Shown: positions 9,563 to 18,802, numbered from the stretch's first letter. The stretch is DNA of 64,000 nucleotides from JBCBKU01 sp965267475 (GCA_965267475.1 OZ254079.1:1364001-1428000), one strand, 5' to 3'. Program-made: numbers and translations. Notes: generated by a model not told the origin, from the sequence alone.

Positions 9563-10603
9563 ATGGCAACGGGCCGCACGAAAGTCGCCGTTTTGCACCC
9601 CACGATGCCCGCCGACGGCACGTGGATCGACGACTTCGTGCAGTCCACCGACGAATTCGAGTTCGTCAAGATCGCCGCGCCCAGGGAAACAAAATCCCTG
9701 GCCGTCCGCTGGTGGCGCCGTCTGGGGCAGGGCTTTCGCGCTTTCACCATCCGTCCGGACGTGATCGTGGTGAACTTTCCGCATCTGACAATGACGGTCT
9801 GCATCTGGAAGGCGCTTTTGTTCAGCCGGGCCAAGGTCATTGCCTGGTCGTTCAACATCCCGCCGATTTCGAACAAGCTGGCCAACGGGATCCTGAAACG
9901 CGTGTTGAAGCGCGTGGACGTTTACGTGTCGCATTCCCACGAGGAATTGGGTTTCTACCCAAAGGCTTACGGGTTCGAGGCGGACCGATTCCTGTTCGTA
10001 CCCATGCAGCGGGGGGCGCTTCAACCGGATCCGCCTGCGAACCCGCCCGCGGCGCCCTATATCATCGCCATGGGATCGATGCAGCGCGACTATAAGTCGT
10101 TCTTCAAGGCGATGGAGGGGCTTGATGCCCGCGCTTTGGTCATCGCAAGCGATGCGTCCGTCGCCGGGCTGGATATGCCGGACAATGTCGAGTTGCGGAA
10201 CGGTCTGACGCTGAAGGACTGCTATGATCTGAACGCGGCAGCTGATTTCATGGTGCTGCCGATATCCAGCGACAACACGGCATCGGGCCATATCACGCTG
10301 ACGGCCTCGATGGCGCTGGGCGTACCGATCGTGGCGACCGAGTGCCCCAGCACCGATGACTATATGGTCGACGGGCGCGAAGGTCTGCTCGTGCCGCCCG
10401 AAGATCCGGGCGCGTTGCGTGCGGCGATCGAGAAGATCCTGGGCGACCGCGCCTATCGGGACCGTCTGGCCGATGGGGCCAAGACATCGTGGAAAGAACG
10501 CTATTCGGACGAAGCGGCGGGGCGGAACCTCGCCAATGTGATCCGCTACGTCCTTGGACGAGAAACTGAGACAACGGGCCGGCCCGTACCGGTTGGTTAT
10601 TGA
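9563..10603 (+). CDS. GT4-like glycosyltransferase inserted between atpG and atpD
   Basis: 346 residues resembling family 4 (group 1) glycosyltransferases. The N-terminal half has an acceptor-side Rossmann pattern (PDVIVVNFPHLTM); the C-terminal half carries the donor-binding region, with YIIAMGSMQRDYKSF, then SDNTASGHITLTASMALGVPIVATECPSTDDY and a GREGLLVPPEDPGAL segment typical of GT4. No signal peptide or clear transmembrane span is seen. The substrate is unknown. The start ATG lies one base after the atpG stop and the gene ends 44 bp before atpD, so it should be co-transcribed and probably translationally coupled with the F1 genes. Codon use looks like that of its neighbours. Why it sits in this operon is not known to me. 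Confidence 0.85.
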   Translation: MATGRTKVAVLHPTMPADGTWIDDFVQSTDEFEFVKIAAPRETKSLAVRWWRRLGQGFRAFTIRPDVIVVNFPHLTMTVCIWKALLFSRAKVIAWSFNIPPISNKLANGILKRVLKRVDVYVSHSHEELGFYPKAYGFEADRFLFVPMQRGALQPDPPANPPAAPYIIAMGSMQRDYKSFFKAMEGLDARALVIASDASVAGLDMPDNVELRNGLTLKDCYDLNAAADFMVLPISSDNTASGHITLTASMALGVPIVATECPSTDDYMVDGREGLLVPPEDPGALRAAIEKILGDRAYRDRLADGAKTSWKERYSDEAAGRNLANVIRYVLGRETETTGRPVPVGY

Positions 10604-10647
10604 CCCGGACAGCCGAACGCGGCATCCGGCGGGAAAAGGAGAGACAC

Positions 10648-12066
10648 ATGGCAAATGGACGCATCACACAGGTGATCGGGGCCGTCGTCGACGTACAGTT
10701 CGACGATCACCTGCCCGAGATCCTGAACGCGCTTGAGACCGACAACAACGGCAAGCGCCTTGTGCTTGAGGTGGCTCAGCACCTTGGCGAGAACACTGTG
10801 CGGACCATCGCCATGGACGCGTCCGAAGGCCTGGTGCGCGGCGCCGCGGTCACGGACACAGGCGGTCCGATCATGGTGCCGGTGGGCGACGCAACCCTTG
10901 GCCGGATCATGAACGTCGTCGGCGAAGCCATTGATGAAAAAGGCCCGGTCCAGTCCAAGGACAATCGCGGCATCCACCAGCCCGCTCCGGAATTCTCGGA
11001 ACAGGCCACGGAATCGGAAGTGCTGGAAACCGGCATCAAGGTCATCGACCTTTTGGCCCCTTACGCCAAGGGCGGTAAGATCGGTCTCTTTGGCGGCGCC
11101 GGCGTGGGCAAGACGGTTCTTATTCAGGAACTGATCAACAACATCGCGAAAGTGCACTCGGGCTATTCGGTGTTCGCGGGTGTCGGCGAACGGACCCGCG
11201 AAGGGAACGACCTGTACCACGAATTCATCGAATCGGGCGTTATCAACATCGACAACCTGGAAGAGTCCAAAGTGGCGCTGGTCTATGGCCAGATGAACGA
11301 ACCCCCCGGTGCGCGTGCACGGGTTGCCCTAACCGGCCTGACGCTGGCCGAGCAGTTCCGCGACCAGTCGGGGACGGACGTTCTGTTCTTTGTCGATAAC
11401 ATCTTCCGCTTCACCCAGGCGGGTTCGGAAGTGTCGGCCCTTTTGGGTCGGATCCCCTCCGCTGTGGGCTATCAGCCGACGCTCGCGACCGACATGGGCG
11501 CGCTTCAGGAACGGATCACCTCGACCAAGGCAGGCTCGATCACCTCGGTGCAGGCCATCTACGTGCCTGCGGACGACCTGACCGACCCCGCACCGGCGAC
11601 GTCGTTTGCGCACCTCGACGCTACCACCGTTCTTAGCCGTGCGATTTCGGAACTTGGGATTTATCCGGCTGTGGACCCGCTCGATTCGACAAGCCGGATC
11701 CTCGACCCGGCTGTCGTGGGCGAAGAACACTATCAAGTGGCACGCGACGTCCAGGGGATCCTTCAGCGGTACAAGTCGCTGCAAGACATCATCGCGATCC
11801 TCGGCATGGACGAACTGTCGGAAGAGGATAAGCTGACCGTGGCGCGGGCCCGAAAAATCCAGCGCTTCCTGTCACAGCCCTTTGACGTGGCGCAGGTCTT
11901 CACCGGCTCGCCCGGTGTGCAGGTGCCGCTTGAAAAGACCGTGGCGTCGTTCAAGGCCGTTGTGGCTGGCGAATATGACCATCTGCCCGAGGCCGCGTTC
12001 TATATGGTCGGCGATATCGACGAAGTCGTCGCCAAGGCCGAGAAACTCGCAGCGGAAGCGGCGTAA
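10648..12066 (+). CDS. atpD: F1F0 ATP synthase subunit beta
   Basis: Catalytic subunit of F1. 472 residues: P-loop GGAGVGKTV near residue 150, the catalytic glutamate segment GVGERTREGND, and the family signature PAVDPLDSTSR near 340. The ATG at 10648 has the ribosome site AAGGAGAG immediately upstream; a further in-frame extension overlapping the glycosyltransferase gene is not homologous. Nine bases separate it from atpC. Confidence 0.98.
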   Translation: MANGRITQVIGAVVDVQFDDHLPEILNALETDNNGKRLVLEVAQHLGENTVRTIAMDASEGLVRGAAVTDTGGPIMVPVGDATLGRIMNVVGEAIDEKGPVQSKDNRGIHQPAPEFSEQATESEVLETGIKVIDLLAPYAKGGKIGLFGGAGVGKTVLIQELINNIAKVHSGYSVFAGVGERTREGNDLYHEFIESGVINIDNLEESKVALVYGQMNEPPGARARVALTGLTLAEQFRDQSGTDVLFFVDNIFRFTQAGSEVSALLGRIPSAVGYQPTLATDMGALQERITSTKAGSITSVQAIYVPADDLTDPAPATSFAHLDATTVLSRAISELGIYPAVDPLDSTSRILDPAVVGEEHYQVARDVQGILQRYKSLQDIIAILGMDELSEEDKLTVARARKIQRFLSQPFDVAQVFTGSPGVQVPLEKTVASFKAVVAGEYDHLPEAAFYMVGDIDEVVAKAEKLAAEAA

Positions 12067-12075
12067 GGGGGCCAG

Positions 12076-12486
12076 ATGGCTGATACGATGCAATTCGACC
12101 TGGTTTCGCCCGAGCGCCGCCTGGCCTCGGTCGCAGCCACGGCCGTACAGATCCCCGGCGCCGAAGGCGACATGACGGCGATGCCGGACCATGCGCCGCT
12201 GATCACGACACTGCGCCCCGGCATTCTGACGGTGGAAAGCGCAGAGGGCCCGCAAGAGTTCTTCGTGACCGGCGGGTTTGCCGAGATCAACGCCGAAAGC
12301 GCGTCCGTTCTGGCCGAAGCCGCCCTGCCAAAGGGCGATGTGACGGCGGATTACCTGCGCGAGTTGATGGCTGCGGCGACAAAAGCCCGAGACGAAGCCG
12401 CACCGGAAGCGATTGATCAGGCTGCAAAACTTGTGGCTGATCTGGCCGCTGCGGGAGACGCGCTTGGGTTGTCTGTTGCCGCATAA
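12076..12486 (+). CDS. atpC: F1F0 ATP synthase subunit epsilon
   Basis: Rotor subunit that couples gamma to the c-ring and can inhibit ATP hydrolysis. 136 residues: N-terminal beta-sandwich (MQFDLVSPERRL, IPGAEGDMTAMPDHAPLITTLRPG) followed by a short, Ala-rich C-terminal helical part. Last gene of the operon, directly followed by an intrinsic terminator. Confidence 0.95.
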   Translation: MADTMQFDLVSPERRLASVAATAVQIPGAEGDMTAMPDHAPLITTLRPGILTVESAEGPQEFFVTGGFAEINAESASVLAEAALPKGDVTADYLRELMAAATKARDEAAPEAIDQAAKLVADLAAAGDALGLSVAA

Positions 12487-12514
12487 GCGCCCAATTCCAT
12501 TAATATTTTAGGCG

Positions 12515-12544
12515 AAAGCCCCCGAAACAATCGGGGGCTTTTCC
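12515..12544 (+). terminator. Intrinsic terminator of the atp operon
   Basis: A perfect 11-bp stem (12515-12525 with 12531-12541) with a 5-nt loop; the right arm ends in TTTT. It lies 29 bp after the atpC stop. Confidence 0.88.
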
Positions 12545-12604
12545 ATGTTGTTTCCCATTTTTTGCCAGCATGACCATGTAACGTCCGTCTCCAAGGACAG
12601 TGAT

Positions 12605-12952
12605 ATGGTACGATTACAGACACGATATGTGGGTGTGGATCAGGGCTCGGCGCTCTTGTTTTCCGCCTTTGAGGACGGTGGCGAAATGTGGACCGGCACC
12701 GGCCCCCGCGCGATGCGCCAGAAGGTGACGTTTTCCGAGGAATTTCGCCGCCCACCCTCGGTCCGCGTTTCGCTTGCCATGTGGGACATGGACCAGAAAT
12801 CGAACCAGCGCGCCGATATTTCGGCGACCGAGATCACACGCGACGGGTTCACCATCGAGTTCAAAACATGGGGCGACACGCGCGTTGCCCGCGTCCGGGC
12901 CGACTGGATGGCGATTGGTGAACTGGCAGACGAGGATCACTGGACGCTTTAG
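12605..12952 (+). CDS. H-type lectin domain protein
   Basis: 115 residues. The whole protein resembles the H-type lectin fold: VTFSEEFRRPPSVRVSLAMWDM, then a segment with ADISATEITRDGFTIEFKTWGDTRVARVRADWMAIG, matching the pattern in which a tryptophan-rich strand ends each hairpin. H-type lectins bind sugars such as N-acetylgalactosamine in animals; bacterial roles are unknown. The ATG at 12605 follows AAGGA. No signal peptide is seen, so the protein is probably cytoplasmic or exported by a non-classical route. It starts 61 bp after the atp terminator and has its own transcription context. Confidence 0.78.
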   Translation: MVRLQTRYVGVDQGSALLFSAFEDGGEMWTGTGPRAMRQKVTFSEEFRRPPSVRVSLAMWDMDQKSNQRADISATEITRDGFTIEFKTWGDTRVARVRADWMAIGELADEDHWTL

Positions 12953-13343
12953 GTCCTGCGTGCTTCGCCGCCCCCCCAGAACAGAGACAACGTTGAAAAC
13001 GGCGCGCCTTCGGGCCCCGATACCCGCCTTGTGTGACGAGGGGGCCTGGCGCCGTGGCGCTGATGTAAATGGCACATCTGGTCCTGAAGCATTTGGAACA
13101 ATCCGGCCGACCGGATCAGACCTGCCACACCCTTGGCGGGCGCGGCGAGCCTTGGGGTCGGCCCCCCTTTGGGATCAGGGGGCCTTTGTGCATCGATGCG
13201 GGTGGATATGTCCCCGAATTTCGTTAAATCCCGGTGCCCCAACCGTTCGGGGGGTGCCCCATGCGCCACCCCATGTCAGCAGAGGCATGCCGCCTTTCAC
13301 TTCCCGTATTGACCCCGGCTGAGGCCGGGCGCATGGACGCGGC
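12953..13343. other. Intergenic region with two GC-rich hairpins
   Basis: 391 bp without a convincing gene. A hairpin at 13160-13187 (7-bp GGCCCCC stem, 11-nt loop, three Ts) could end transcription from the lectin gene. A second hairpin (13313-13328) lies just before the MFS gene. Other open frames here are high-GC chance frames. Confidence 0.5.
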
Positions 13344-14555
13344 ATGGTCAAACCCCTTCATATCGTTCTGCTGACGCTCATGATCGATGCCATCGGGATC
13401 GGGATCGTCTTTCCGATCCTGCCGGATCTGATGCTGCGCGTCGGGGCCGGGGATACGGCGGAAGGATCGGTCTGGGGCGGGGTCCTGATGGCGGCCTATG
13501 CGGGCGCACAGTTCTTGTTCGCGCCGGTCGTCGGCGGTCTGTCGGATGCCCATGGCCGGAAACCGATCCTTGTGGTCGCGCTTGTCCTTTTGGCCATCGA
13601 TTACGTGATCATGGCGGTGGCGGGGACCTTCTGGTTGCTGCTTGTGGGCCGGACCCTGGCGGGGTTGTCAGGCGCAACCTATGTGACCGCGACGGCCTAT
13701 ATCGCTGACATCTCGAAGCCCGAGGAACGGGCCGCCAATTTCGGCCTGATCGGTGCGGCCTTCGGGCTCGGCTTTGTCATGGGACCTGTGATCGGGGGGC
13801 TTGCGGCCACGGTCCATGTCACCGCGCCGTTCTGGATTGCAGCCGTGTTGTCCGCGGCCAATGCGCTTCTGGCGATCTGGATCCTTCCCGAAAGCCTGGC
13901 GCCCGAGAACAAGCGCCGCTTCGGGCGGGCGGATCTCAACCCGTTCAGCGTGATCGTCCGGGCATTTCGTGTGCCGACGCTGGCGCTGCCATTGGTACTG
14001 ATCGTGGTCTTTGAGTTCGCCAATCTCGTCTATCCGACGCTTTGGGCCTTCTGGCTGAAGGCCCTGTTTGATTGGGGTCCGGCTGCCATCGGGTTGAGCC
14101 TTGCGGCTTACGGCGTCGGCGTGGCCATTGCGCAGGGGCTTGTCATCCGTCCGCTGATCGCGCGATTTGGCGAAGGCGGGACGCTTTGGATCGGGATGGC
14201 CTGTGCCGTGACGGCCTTCACGGGATATGGGTTCACCGGCGCGGAATGGCTGGTCTTCGCGATCCTGCCCATCGCCTGTCTGTCCGACATGGTGCCCGCC
14301 GTTATGACGGCCATGGCGGCCAATCGCGTGGGCGAGGATGTGCAAGGTCTGGTGCAGGGTGTCATTGCGAGCCTGTCGGCCCTTGCCGCCATCGCGGCGC
14401 CGCTTGCTTTTACAGCGGTCTTCCGGGTGACAGCCGATGCGGACGGGGTGTTTTTCCCTGGCGCAGCCTATTTGACGGCCGGGGTTCTTGCAGTCGCCAT
14501 GCTGCCCTTCCTGCCGCGGCTGATCAGGGCGAGCCCGAAATCACTTCAAGCGTGA
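13344..14555 (+). CDS. TCR/Tet-family MFS exporter
   Basis: 403 residues with about 12 hydrophobic segments, the drug:H+ antiporter-1 layout. The MFS motif A is visible after TM2 as GGLSDAHGRKPIL, and motif C-like glycine-rich TM5 as GLIGAAFGLGFVMGPVIGG. It most resembles the tetracycline-resistance (TCR/Tet) branch, but substrate cannot be inferred. The 3' end overlaps prs convergently by 10 bases. Confidence 0.85.
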   Translation: MVKPLHIVLLTLMIDAIGIGIVFPILPDLMLRVGAGDTAEGSVWGGVLMAAYAGAQFLFAPVVGGLSDAHGRKPILVVALVLLAIDYVIMAVAGTFWLLLVGRTLAGLSGATYVTATAYIADISKPEERAANFGLIGAAFGLGFVMGPVIGGLAATVHVTAPFWIAAVLSAANALLAIWILPESLAPENKRRFGRADLNPFSVIVRAFRVPTLALPLVLIVVFEFANLVYPTLWAFWLKALFDWGPAAIGLSLAAYGVGVAIAQGLVIRPLIARFGEGGTLWIGMACAVTAFTGYGFTGAEWLVFAILPIACLSDMVPAVMTAMAANRVGEDVQGLVQGVIASLSALAAIAAPLAFTAVFRVTADADGVFFPGAAYLTAGVLAVAMLPFLPRLIRASPKSLQA

Positions 14556-15565
14556 GCGTACATGCCTTCGTAGATCGGGCTGAGCGCATCCGAATTCAAA
14601 AGCGATGAGATCGACGTGCCCGACCATGTGTTCAGGATCGCTTGCGCGAAAAGCGGCGCGGTCGGAATGATCCGGATGTTCTTGCAGGCTTCGACCGCCT
14701 GGCTGGGCTGGATCGTATCGGTGATCACCAGGCTTTTCAGCTGGCTTGCCGGGATCCGCTCAAGCGCCGGGCCGGACAGGACGCCGTGGGTGGTATAAGC
14801 GTGAACTTCCTTGGCGCCGTTTTCGATCAGGACGTCGGCCGCTTTGCAAAGCGTTCCGGCTGTGTCGCAAATGTCGTCCACGATTACGCAGGTCTGGCCC
14901 TTCACGTCACCAATCACCGTCATCTCGGCAACTTCGCCGGCCTTTTCGCGGCGCTTGTCGACGATGGCAAGCGCGCAGCCGATCCGTTGCGCCAGACCGC
15001 GGGCGCGGGCCACGCCGCCCACATCCGGTGACACGACCGTCACCTTGTCAAGCTGGCTGCCGAATGCGTGTTCGATGTCGAGCGCGAAAAGCGGCGCCGC
15101 ATAAAGGTTGTCGACGGGGATATCGAAGAACCCCTGGATCTGGGCGGCGTGCAAATCCATGGTCAGAACCCGTTCGACCCCGGCGCCTGTCATCATGTTG
15201 GCGACCAGCTTGGCCGAAATCGGTGTACGCGATTTGGTGCGCCGGTCTTGTCTTGCATAGCCGAAATACGGGATGACCGCCGTGATCCGCGCCGCCGAAG
15301 ACCGGCGCAAGGCGTCGGTCATGATCAGAAGCTCCATCAGATTGTCATTCGCGGGGTTCGAGGTCGACTGAATGACGAACATGTCCTCGCCCCGAACATT
15401 CTCGAACACTTCGACAAAGATCTCGCCGTCATTGAAGCGCTCGACACGTGCATCCACGAGACCGACGGTGATCCCACGATGCATGGACATTCGGCGCGAA
15501 ACGGCTTGGGCGAGAGATGGATTGGCGTTGCCTGCGATGAGCTTCGGTTCAAGCTGGTGTGGCAT
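14546..15565 (-). CDS. prs: Ribose-phosphate pyrophosphokinase (PRPP synthetase)
   Basis: Makes PRPP from ribose 5-phosphate and ATP for nucleotide, histidine and tryptophan synthesis. 339 residues, class I type. The PRPP-binding loop VVIDDICDTAGT appears here as CVIVDDICDTAGTL near residue 240; the flexible loop and ATP-site segments DGEIFVEVFENVRGEDMF and YFGYARQDRRTKSRTPISAK are intact. The start MPHQLEPKLIAGNAN (15565) matches alphaproteobacterial homologues; the frame runs 29 codons further upstream without similarity. Confidence 0.96.
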   Translation of the reverse strand: MPHQLEPKLIAGNANPSLAQAVSRRMSMHRGITVGLVDARVERFNDGEIFVEVFENVRGEDMFVIQSTSNPANDNLMELLIMTDALRRSSAARITAVIPYFGYARQDRRTKSRTPISAKLVANMMTGAGVERVLTMDLHAAQIQGFFDIPVDNLYAAPLFALDIEHAFGSQLDKVTVVSPDVGGVARARGLAQRIGCALAIVDKRREKAGEVAEMTVIGDVKGQTCVIVDDICDTAGTLCKAADVLIENGAKEVHAYTTHGVLSGPALERIPASQLKSLVITDTIQPSQAVEACKNIRIIPTAPLFAQAILNTWSGTSISSLLNSDALSPIYEGMYAHA

Positions 15566-15674
15566 CCGGTGGCGGCCCCTTGCATGTCGCTTGATATGAC
15601 GGATTCGTGACGTTGAACCCCGCTTAGCACGGGCATAGGATCGCGCAAACATCTCATCAAGCGGGGGCGGGAAA

Positions 15675-16274
15675 TTGGCTCATATAGATTACTATTTTGC
15701 GACGGTATCGCCCTATACTTACCTGGCGGGGACCCGGTTCGAAGAGGTTGCGGCCAAGCACGGGGCAACGGTGGCTTACAAGCCGATGGATCTGCTTGCG
15801 GTCTTCGCACGGACGGGCGGGCAACCGCCAAAGGACCGCCACCCCGCACGGCTTGAGATCCGGGCGCAGGAGATGCGCCGCCAGTCGAAGAAACTGGGTC
15901 TGCCCATGGATCTGGATCCCCCCTTTCGCGCGATCAACCCGGCGCCGTCGTCTTACGCATTTATCGCGGCCATGAGCGCGGGCGGTGGCGATCTGGGCAA
16001 GCTGGTGCACGCGTTTAACGGGGCCGTCTGGCGCGACACGCGCGACATCGCGGAAGACGATGTGATCGCGGATTGTCTGGAAGAGGCGGGCTTCGACCGG
16101 TCCCTGGCCGGGGCCGGAATGCTGGCGGGCGCCGAGGCTTATGCGGCCAACACCGAAGAGGCCGTCAATGCCGGTGTTTTCGGCGCTCCGTTTTACATCG
16201 TCGACGGGACCGAGAAGTTCTGGGGTCAGGACAAGATCGAGGATCTGGACCTGTTCCTGGCGGGCAAGCTCTAA
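15675..16274 (+). CDS. 2-hydroxychromene-2-carboxylate isomerase (DsbA-like, kappa-GST type)
   Basis: 199 residues in the DsbA/kappa-class glutathione transferase fold. The N-terminal strand YYFATVSPYTYLAG carries the serine-containing site used in place of CxxC, and the C-terminal thioredoxin half has the cis-proline region GVFGAPFYIVDG and the end motif FWGQDKIEDL. The named reaction belongs to naphthalene degradation, but no other such genes are nearby, so the true substrate is uncertain. It begins with TTG preceded by GGGCGGGA. Divergent from prs. Confidence 0.85.
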   Translation: MAHIDYYFATVSPYTYLAGTRFEEVAAKHGATVAYKPMDLLAVFARTGGQPPKDRHPARLEIRAQEMRRQSKKLGLPMDLDPPFRAINPAPSSYAFIAAMSAGGGDLGKLVHAFNGAVWRDTRDIAEDDVIADCLEEAGFDRSLAGAGMLAGAEAYAANTEEAVNAGVFGAPFYIVDGTEKFWGQDKIEDLDLFLAGKL

Positions 16275-16275
16275 A

Positions 16276-16302
16276 AATTGCGCGCCTTCGGCGCATTCGA
16301 TT
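16276..16302. terminator. Short hairpin between convergent genes
   Basis: GCGCC-TTC-GGCGC hairpin with flanking complementary TGCGC/GCGCA bases just after the isomerase stop; a second TTCG-containing inverted repeat follows at about 16313-16330. Neither has a T-run. Confidence 0.3.
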
Positions 16303-16357
16303 GTCTCGTCGGCGGCCTTCGGCCTTCTCCTCGGGCCGCCCGACCGCGCGGGTTCGC

Positions 16358-17404
16358 CTAGGCGTTCAAGAGCGCCAGAAACCGGTCCGTGTTTTCGGCG
16401 CTTGCCGACCAGTCGCAGACAAGGCGCGCGCCGATGATCTCGTCCTCGTCGCCGGTGTCTGTATCTCCCATCGGGGATAGCTGAGCACCAGCATCCAGAA
16501 GGCGCCGCAGGGTGCGCCGGGGAAATCCAGCGAAGACCATGTTGGCTTGCGGTTCATGAAGAAGCGTGACGTCCGGATGGCGGCGAAGGCCGTCAGCCAG
16601 ACGCCCGGCCGCGTCGTTCGCGGCCCGGGCCATATCCAGCCAGAGGTCATCGGCCAGATAGGCCGCCATCTGTGCCGTCAGATAGCGATGTTTCGAGAAA
16701 AGCTGCGCGCCCCGTTTTCGGCGGACTTCGCATTCTTCGGCCATCGCCGGGTCGAACAGGACCACGGCTTCCACACCCAGTAGTCCGTTTTTGGTGCCAC
16801 CGAAGCTGACCGCATCGATGCCTGCCTTCCAGGTCATCTCGGCCGGTGTGCAGCCAAGCGCGACCAGCGCATTGGCGAACCTGGCGCCGTCCATGTGACA
16901 CCGCATATTCCGGGACGTGGCGCGTGTTGTCAGCGCCGCGATCTCGCCAGGTGCATAAAGCGTGCCGCGTTCCGTCACCTGTGTCAGCGACACTGCGCCC
17001 GGTTGCGGCGCGTGCACATCGCCTTCGGGAATGGATGCCAGGGCGCGGTCCAGTGTTTCGGGTGCCAACTTGGCGTTTTCGGATGGCAGACCTAGAACGC
17101 GTGCGCCGCCGGCAAAGAATTCGGGCGCGTTGGCTTCGTCGATCACGATATGGGCCACATCCGTGCAGAGGATCTGCTGCCAGGGCTTGGCCATGGTCGC
17201 GAGGATCAGGGCATTCGCCGCGGTCCCTGTTGCGACCAGGAAGACCCGGGCCTGGGGCGCTTCAAAAAGCTCTTGAAACCGGGCCTCAAGCGCCGCCATC
17301 CCGTCGTCTTCGCCATAGGACGGATGATAGCCTTGATTTGCGTCGTGAAGCGCCGCGATCACCTTGGGATGGGCCGGGCCGGTATTGTCGGATGCGAAAT
17401 ACAT
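16358..17404 (-). CDS. ltaE: Low-specificity L-threonine aldolase-like PLP enzyme
   Basis: 348 residues of the beta-eliminating lyase family. Fold-type I PLP features: FLVATGTAANALI (cofactor phosphate region), CHMDGARFANAL (Asp contacting the pyridine nitrogen and substrate Arg), and SFGGTKNGLLG with the Schiff-base lysine. It cleaves L-threonine or allo-threonine to glycine and acetaldehyde. The ATG at 17404 overlaps the ycgN stop (TGATG) and has GGAG 5 nt upstream, better than the in-frame TTG three codons earlier. Last gene of a leftward run. Confidence 0.88.
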   Translation of the reverse strand: MYFASDNTGPAHPKVIAALHDANQGYHPSYGEDDGMAALEARFQELFEAPQARVFLVATGTAANALILATMAKPWQQILCTDVAHIVIDEANAPEFFAGGARVLGLPSENAKLAPETLDRALASIPEGDVHAPQPGAVSLTQVTERGTLYAPGEIAALTTRATSRNMRCHMDGARFANALVALGCTPAEMTWKAGIDAVSFGGTKNGLLGVEAVVLFDPAMAEECEVRRKRGAQLFSKHRYLTAQMAAYLADDLWLDMARAANDAAGRLADGLRRHPDVTLLHEPQANMVFAGFPRRTLRRLLDAGAQLSPMGDTDTGDEDEIIGARLVCDWSASAENTDRFLALLNA

Positions 17405-17874
17405 CAGCTCCAATCCTCGATCAGATGGTCTTCCCAGTCATCCTCGGGCACGTCGAACTCTGGCACCGTCCAGCCCCGGACCGAGACCCCGGCGTCATGC
17501 ACGGTCTCTGCGGTGCCCGAGATCAGCGGATGCCAGTCAAACAGGGGTTTGCCCTCGGCGAGCAGCCTGTAGGCGCAGGTCGCCGGCAGCCAATAAGCGA
17601 CATCGGCAATCGTGTTTGGCGTGAGCACGATGCATTCCGGCACGAGCGTCTTCCGGATCTCGTAATTGCCGCAGCGGCAGGTTTCGCCATCGAGAAGGCG
17701 GCAGGCCACGCGGGTGAAGGCCAGTTCGCCGGTGTCGGCGTCTTCCAGCTTGTTCAGGCAGCAGCGACCGCATCCGTCGCAGAGCGCTTCCCACTCTTTC
17801 GGGGCCATGTTCTTCAGGGGCACGCGTTCCCAAAAGCGGTCGCGCAGGCCGTCGCGGTCAATCGGATCAGCCAT
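17404..17874 (-). CDS. YcgN-family cysteine cluster protein (UPF0260)
   Basis: 156 residues. The family Cys motif appears as CDGCGRCCLNK (about residues 32-42), followed by further cysteines in ACRLLDGETCRCGNY, CIVL and ATCAYRL; these probably bind a metal or Fe-S cluster. Function unknown across bacteria. It overlaps ribF upstream by 8 bases and the aldolase downstream by 1 base. Confidence 0.9.
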   Translation of the reverse strand: MADPIDRDGLRDRFWERVPLKNMAPKEWEALCDGCGRCCLNKLEDADTGELAFTRVACRLLDGETCRCGNYEIRKTLVPECIVLTPNTIADVAYWLPATCAYRLLAEGKPLFDWHPLISGTAETVHDAGVSVRGWTVPEFDVPEDDWEDHLIEDWS

Positions 17875-18802
17875 TCAGGATCTCACGGGCCTGGGCGCTG
17901 TCTGCATCCATCTGGGCGATCAAAGCATCCAGGCTTTCGAAAGTCTCTTCGGGCCGAAGATAGGCGGCAAGCGCGATCGACATCTGTGCCCCGTAAAGAT
18001 CCCCTTTAAAATCAAACACATGGGTTTCAAGGTTCGGCAGGTTTTCTCCGAACATCGGCCGCACACCAAGCGAGGCCACCCCGTCATAGCTGCCGGTATG
18101 CGGTCCGGTCAGAACGTCGGCGCGCACGGCGTAGACGCCGAATTTCGGCGGGTGGAGGCCACGGATCGACATATTCGCCGTGGGATAACCCAGTTCGCGG
18201 CCGCGCTGATCGCCACCCATAACCTCGCCTTCGATCCGGTGGAGGTGGCCGAGCATGCGGGCCGCATCATCCGGGCGCCCTTCGCTGAGCGCTGTCCGGA
18301 TCCGGGTCGAGGACACTTCGACGCCGCCCGTTTCCATCAGCGGGCTGATCGTCACCCCAAACCCGTAAGCGTGACCAAAGGCTTCAAGATCGCTGGCCGT
18401 TCCGGCCCGGCCTTTGCCGAAGCAGAAATCCTCGCCCACAACCACGTGGGCCAGGCCAAGGCCCTTGCCGATCACGTCCCGCGCAAATTCCTCAGCCGAC
18501 AAGGCGGCAAGCGGTGCATTGAAGTTCAGCTCGTAAAGCCTGTCCACGCCAAGCTTTTCCAGCCGGCTTGCCTTGGCATCGGCGTTCATCAATCGAAACG
18601 GCGGTGCTTCAGGGGCGAAATATTCCCTGGGGTGCGGCTCAAAGGTCAGAATGCCCAATGGGGCGGTCAAGTCCCGCGCCGTGTCCCGCGCCAGCCCGAT
18701 CACGGCCTGATGCCCAAGATGCACGCCGTCGAAATTGCCGATGGCCACGCTGGCCCCGCGATCTTCCGGTCGGACGAATTGATAATCTCGCACGATGCGC
18801 AT
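17867..18802 (-). CDS. ribF: Bifunctional riboflavin kinase / FAD synthetase
   Basis: Converts riboflavin to FMN and then FAD. 311 residues: the N-terminal FMN adenylyltransferase domain has the nucleotidyl-transferase motif GNFDGVHLGHQ (residues 22-32) and SSTRIRTAL; the C-terminal flavokinase domain has GYPTANM near 208 and the FKGDLYG region. Full length. It supplies flavin for enzymes such as TrxB and the halogenase elsewhere in the window, but there is no operon link. Confidence 0.95.
   Translation of the reverse strand: MRIVRDYQFVRPEDRGASVAIGNFDGVHLGHQAVIGLARDTARDLTAPLGILTFEPHPREYFAPEAPPFRLMNADAKASRLEKLGVDRLYELNFNAPLAALSAEEFARDVIGKGLGLAHVVVGEDFCFGKGRAGTASDLEAFGHAYGFGVTISPLMETGGVEVSSTRIRTALSEGRPDDAARMLGHLHRIEGEVMGGDQRGRELGYPTANMSIRGLHPPKFGVYAVRADVLTGPHTGSYDGVASLGVRPMFGENLPNLETHVFDFKGDLYGAQMSIALAAYLRPEETFESLDALIAQMDADSAQAREILNG

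Noticed and set aside
12949..13269. A 106-codon minus-strand frame in the gap after the lectin gene
   Set aside because: No ribosome site, no domain and biased Arg/Pro/Gly content; regarded as chance.
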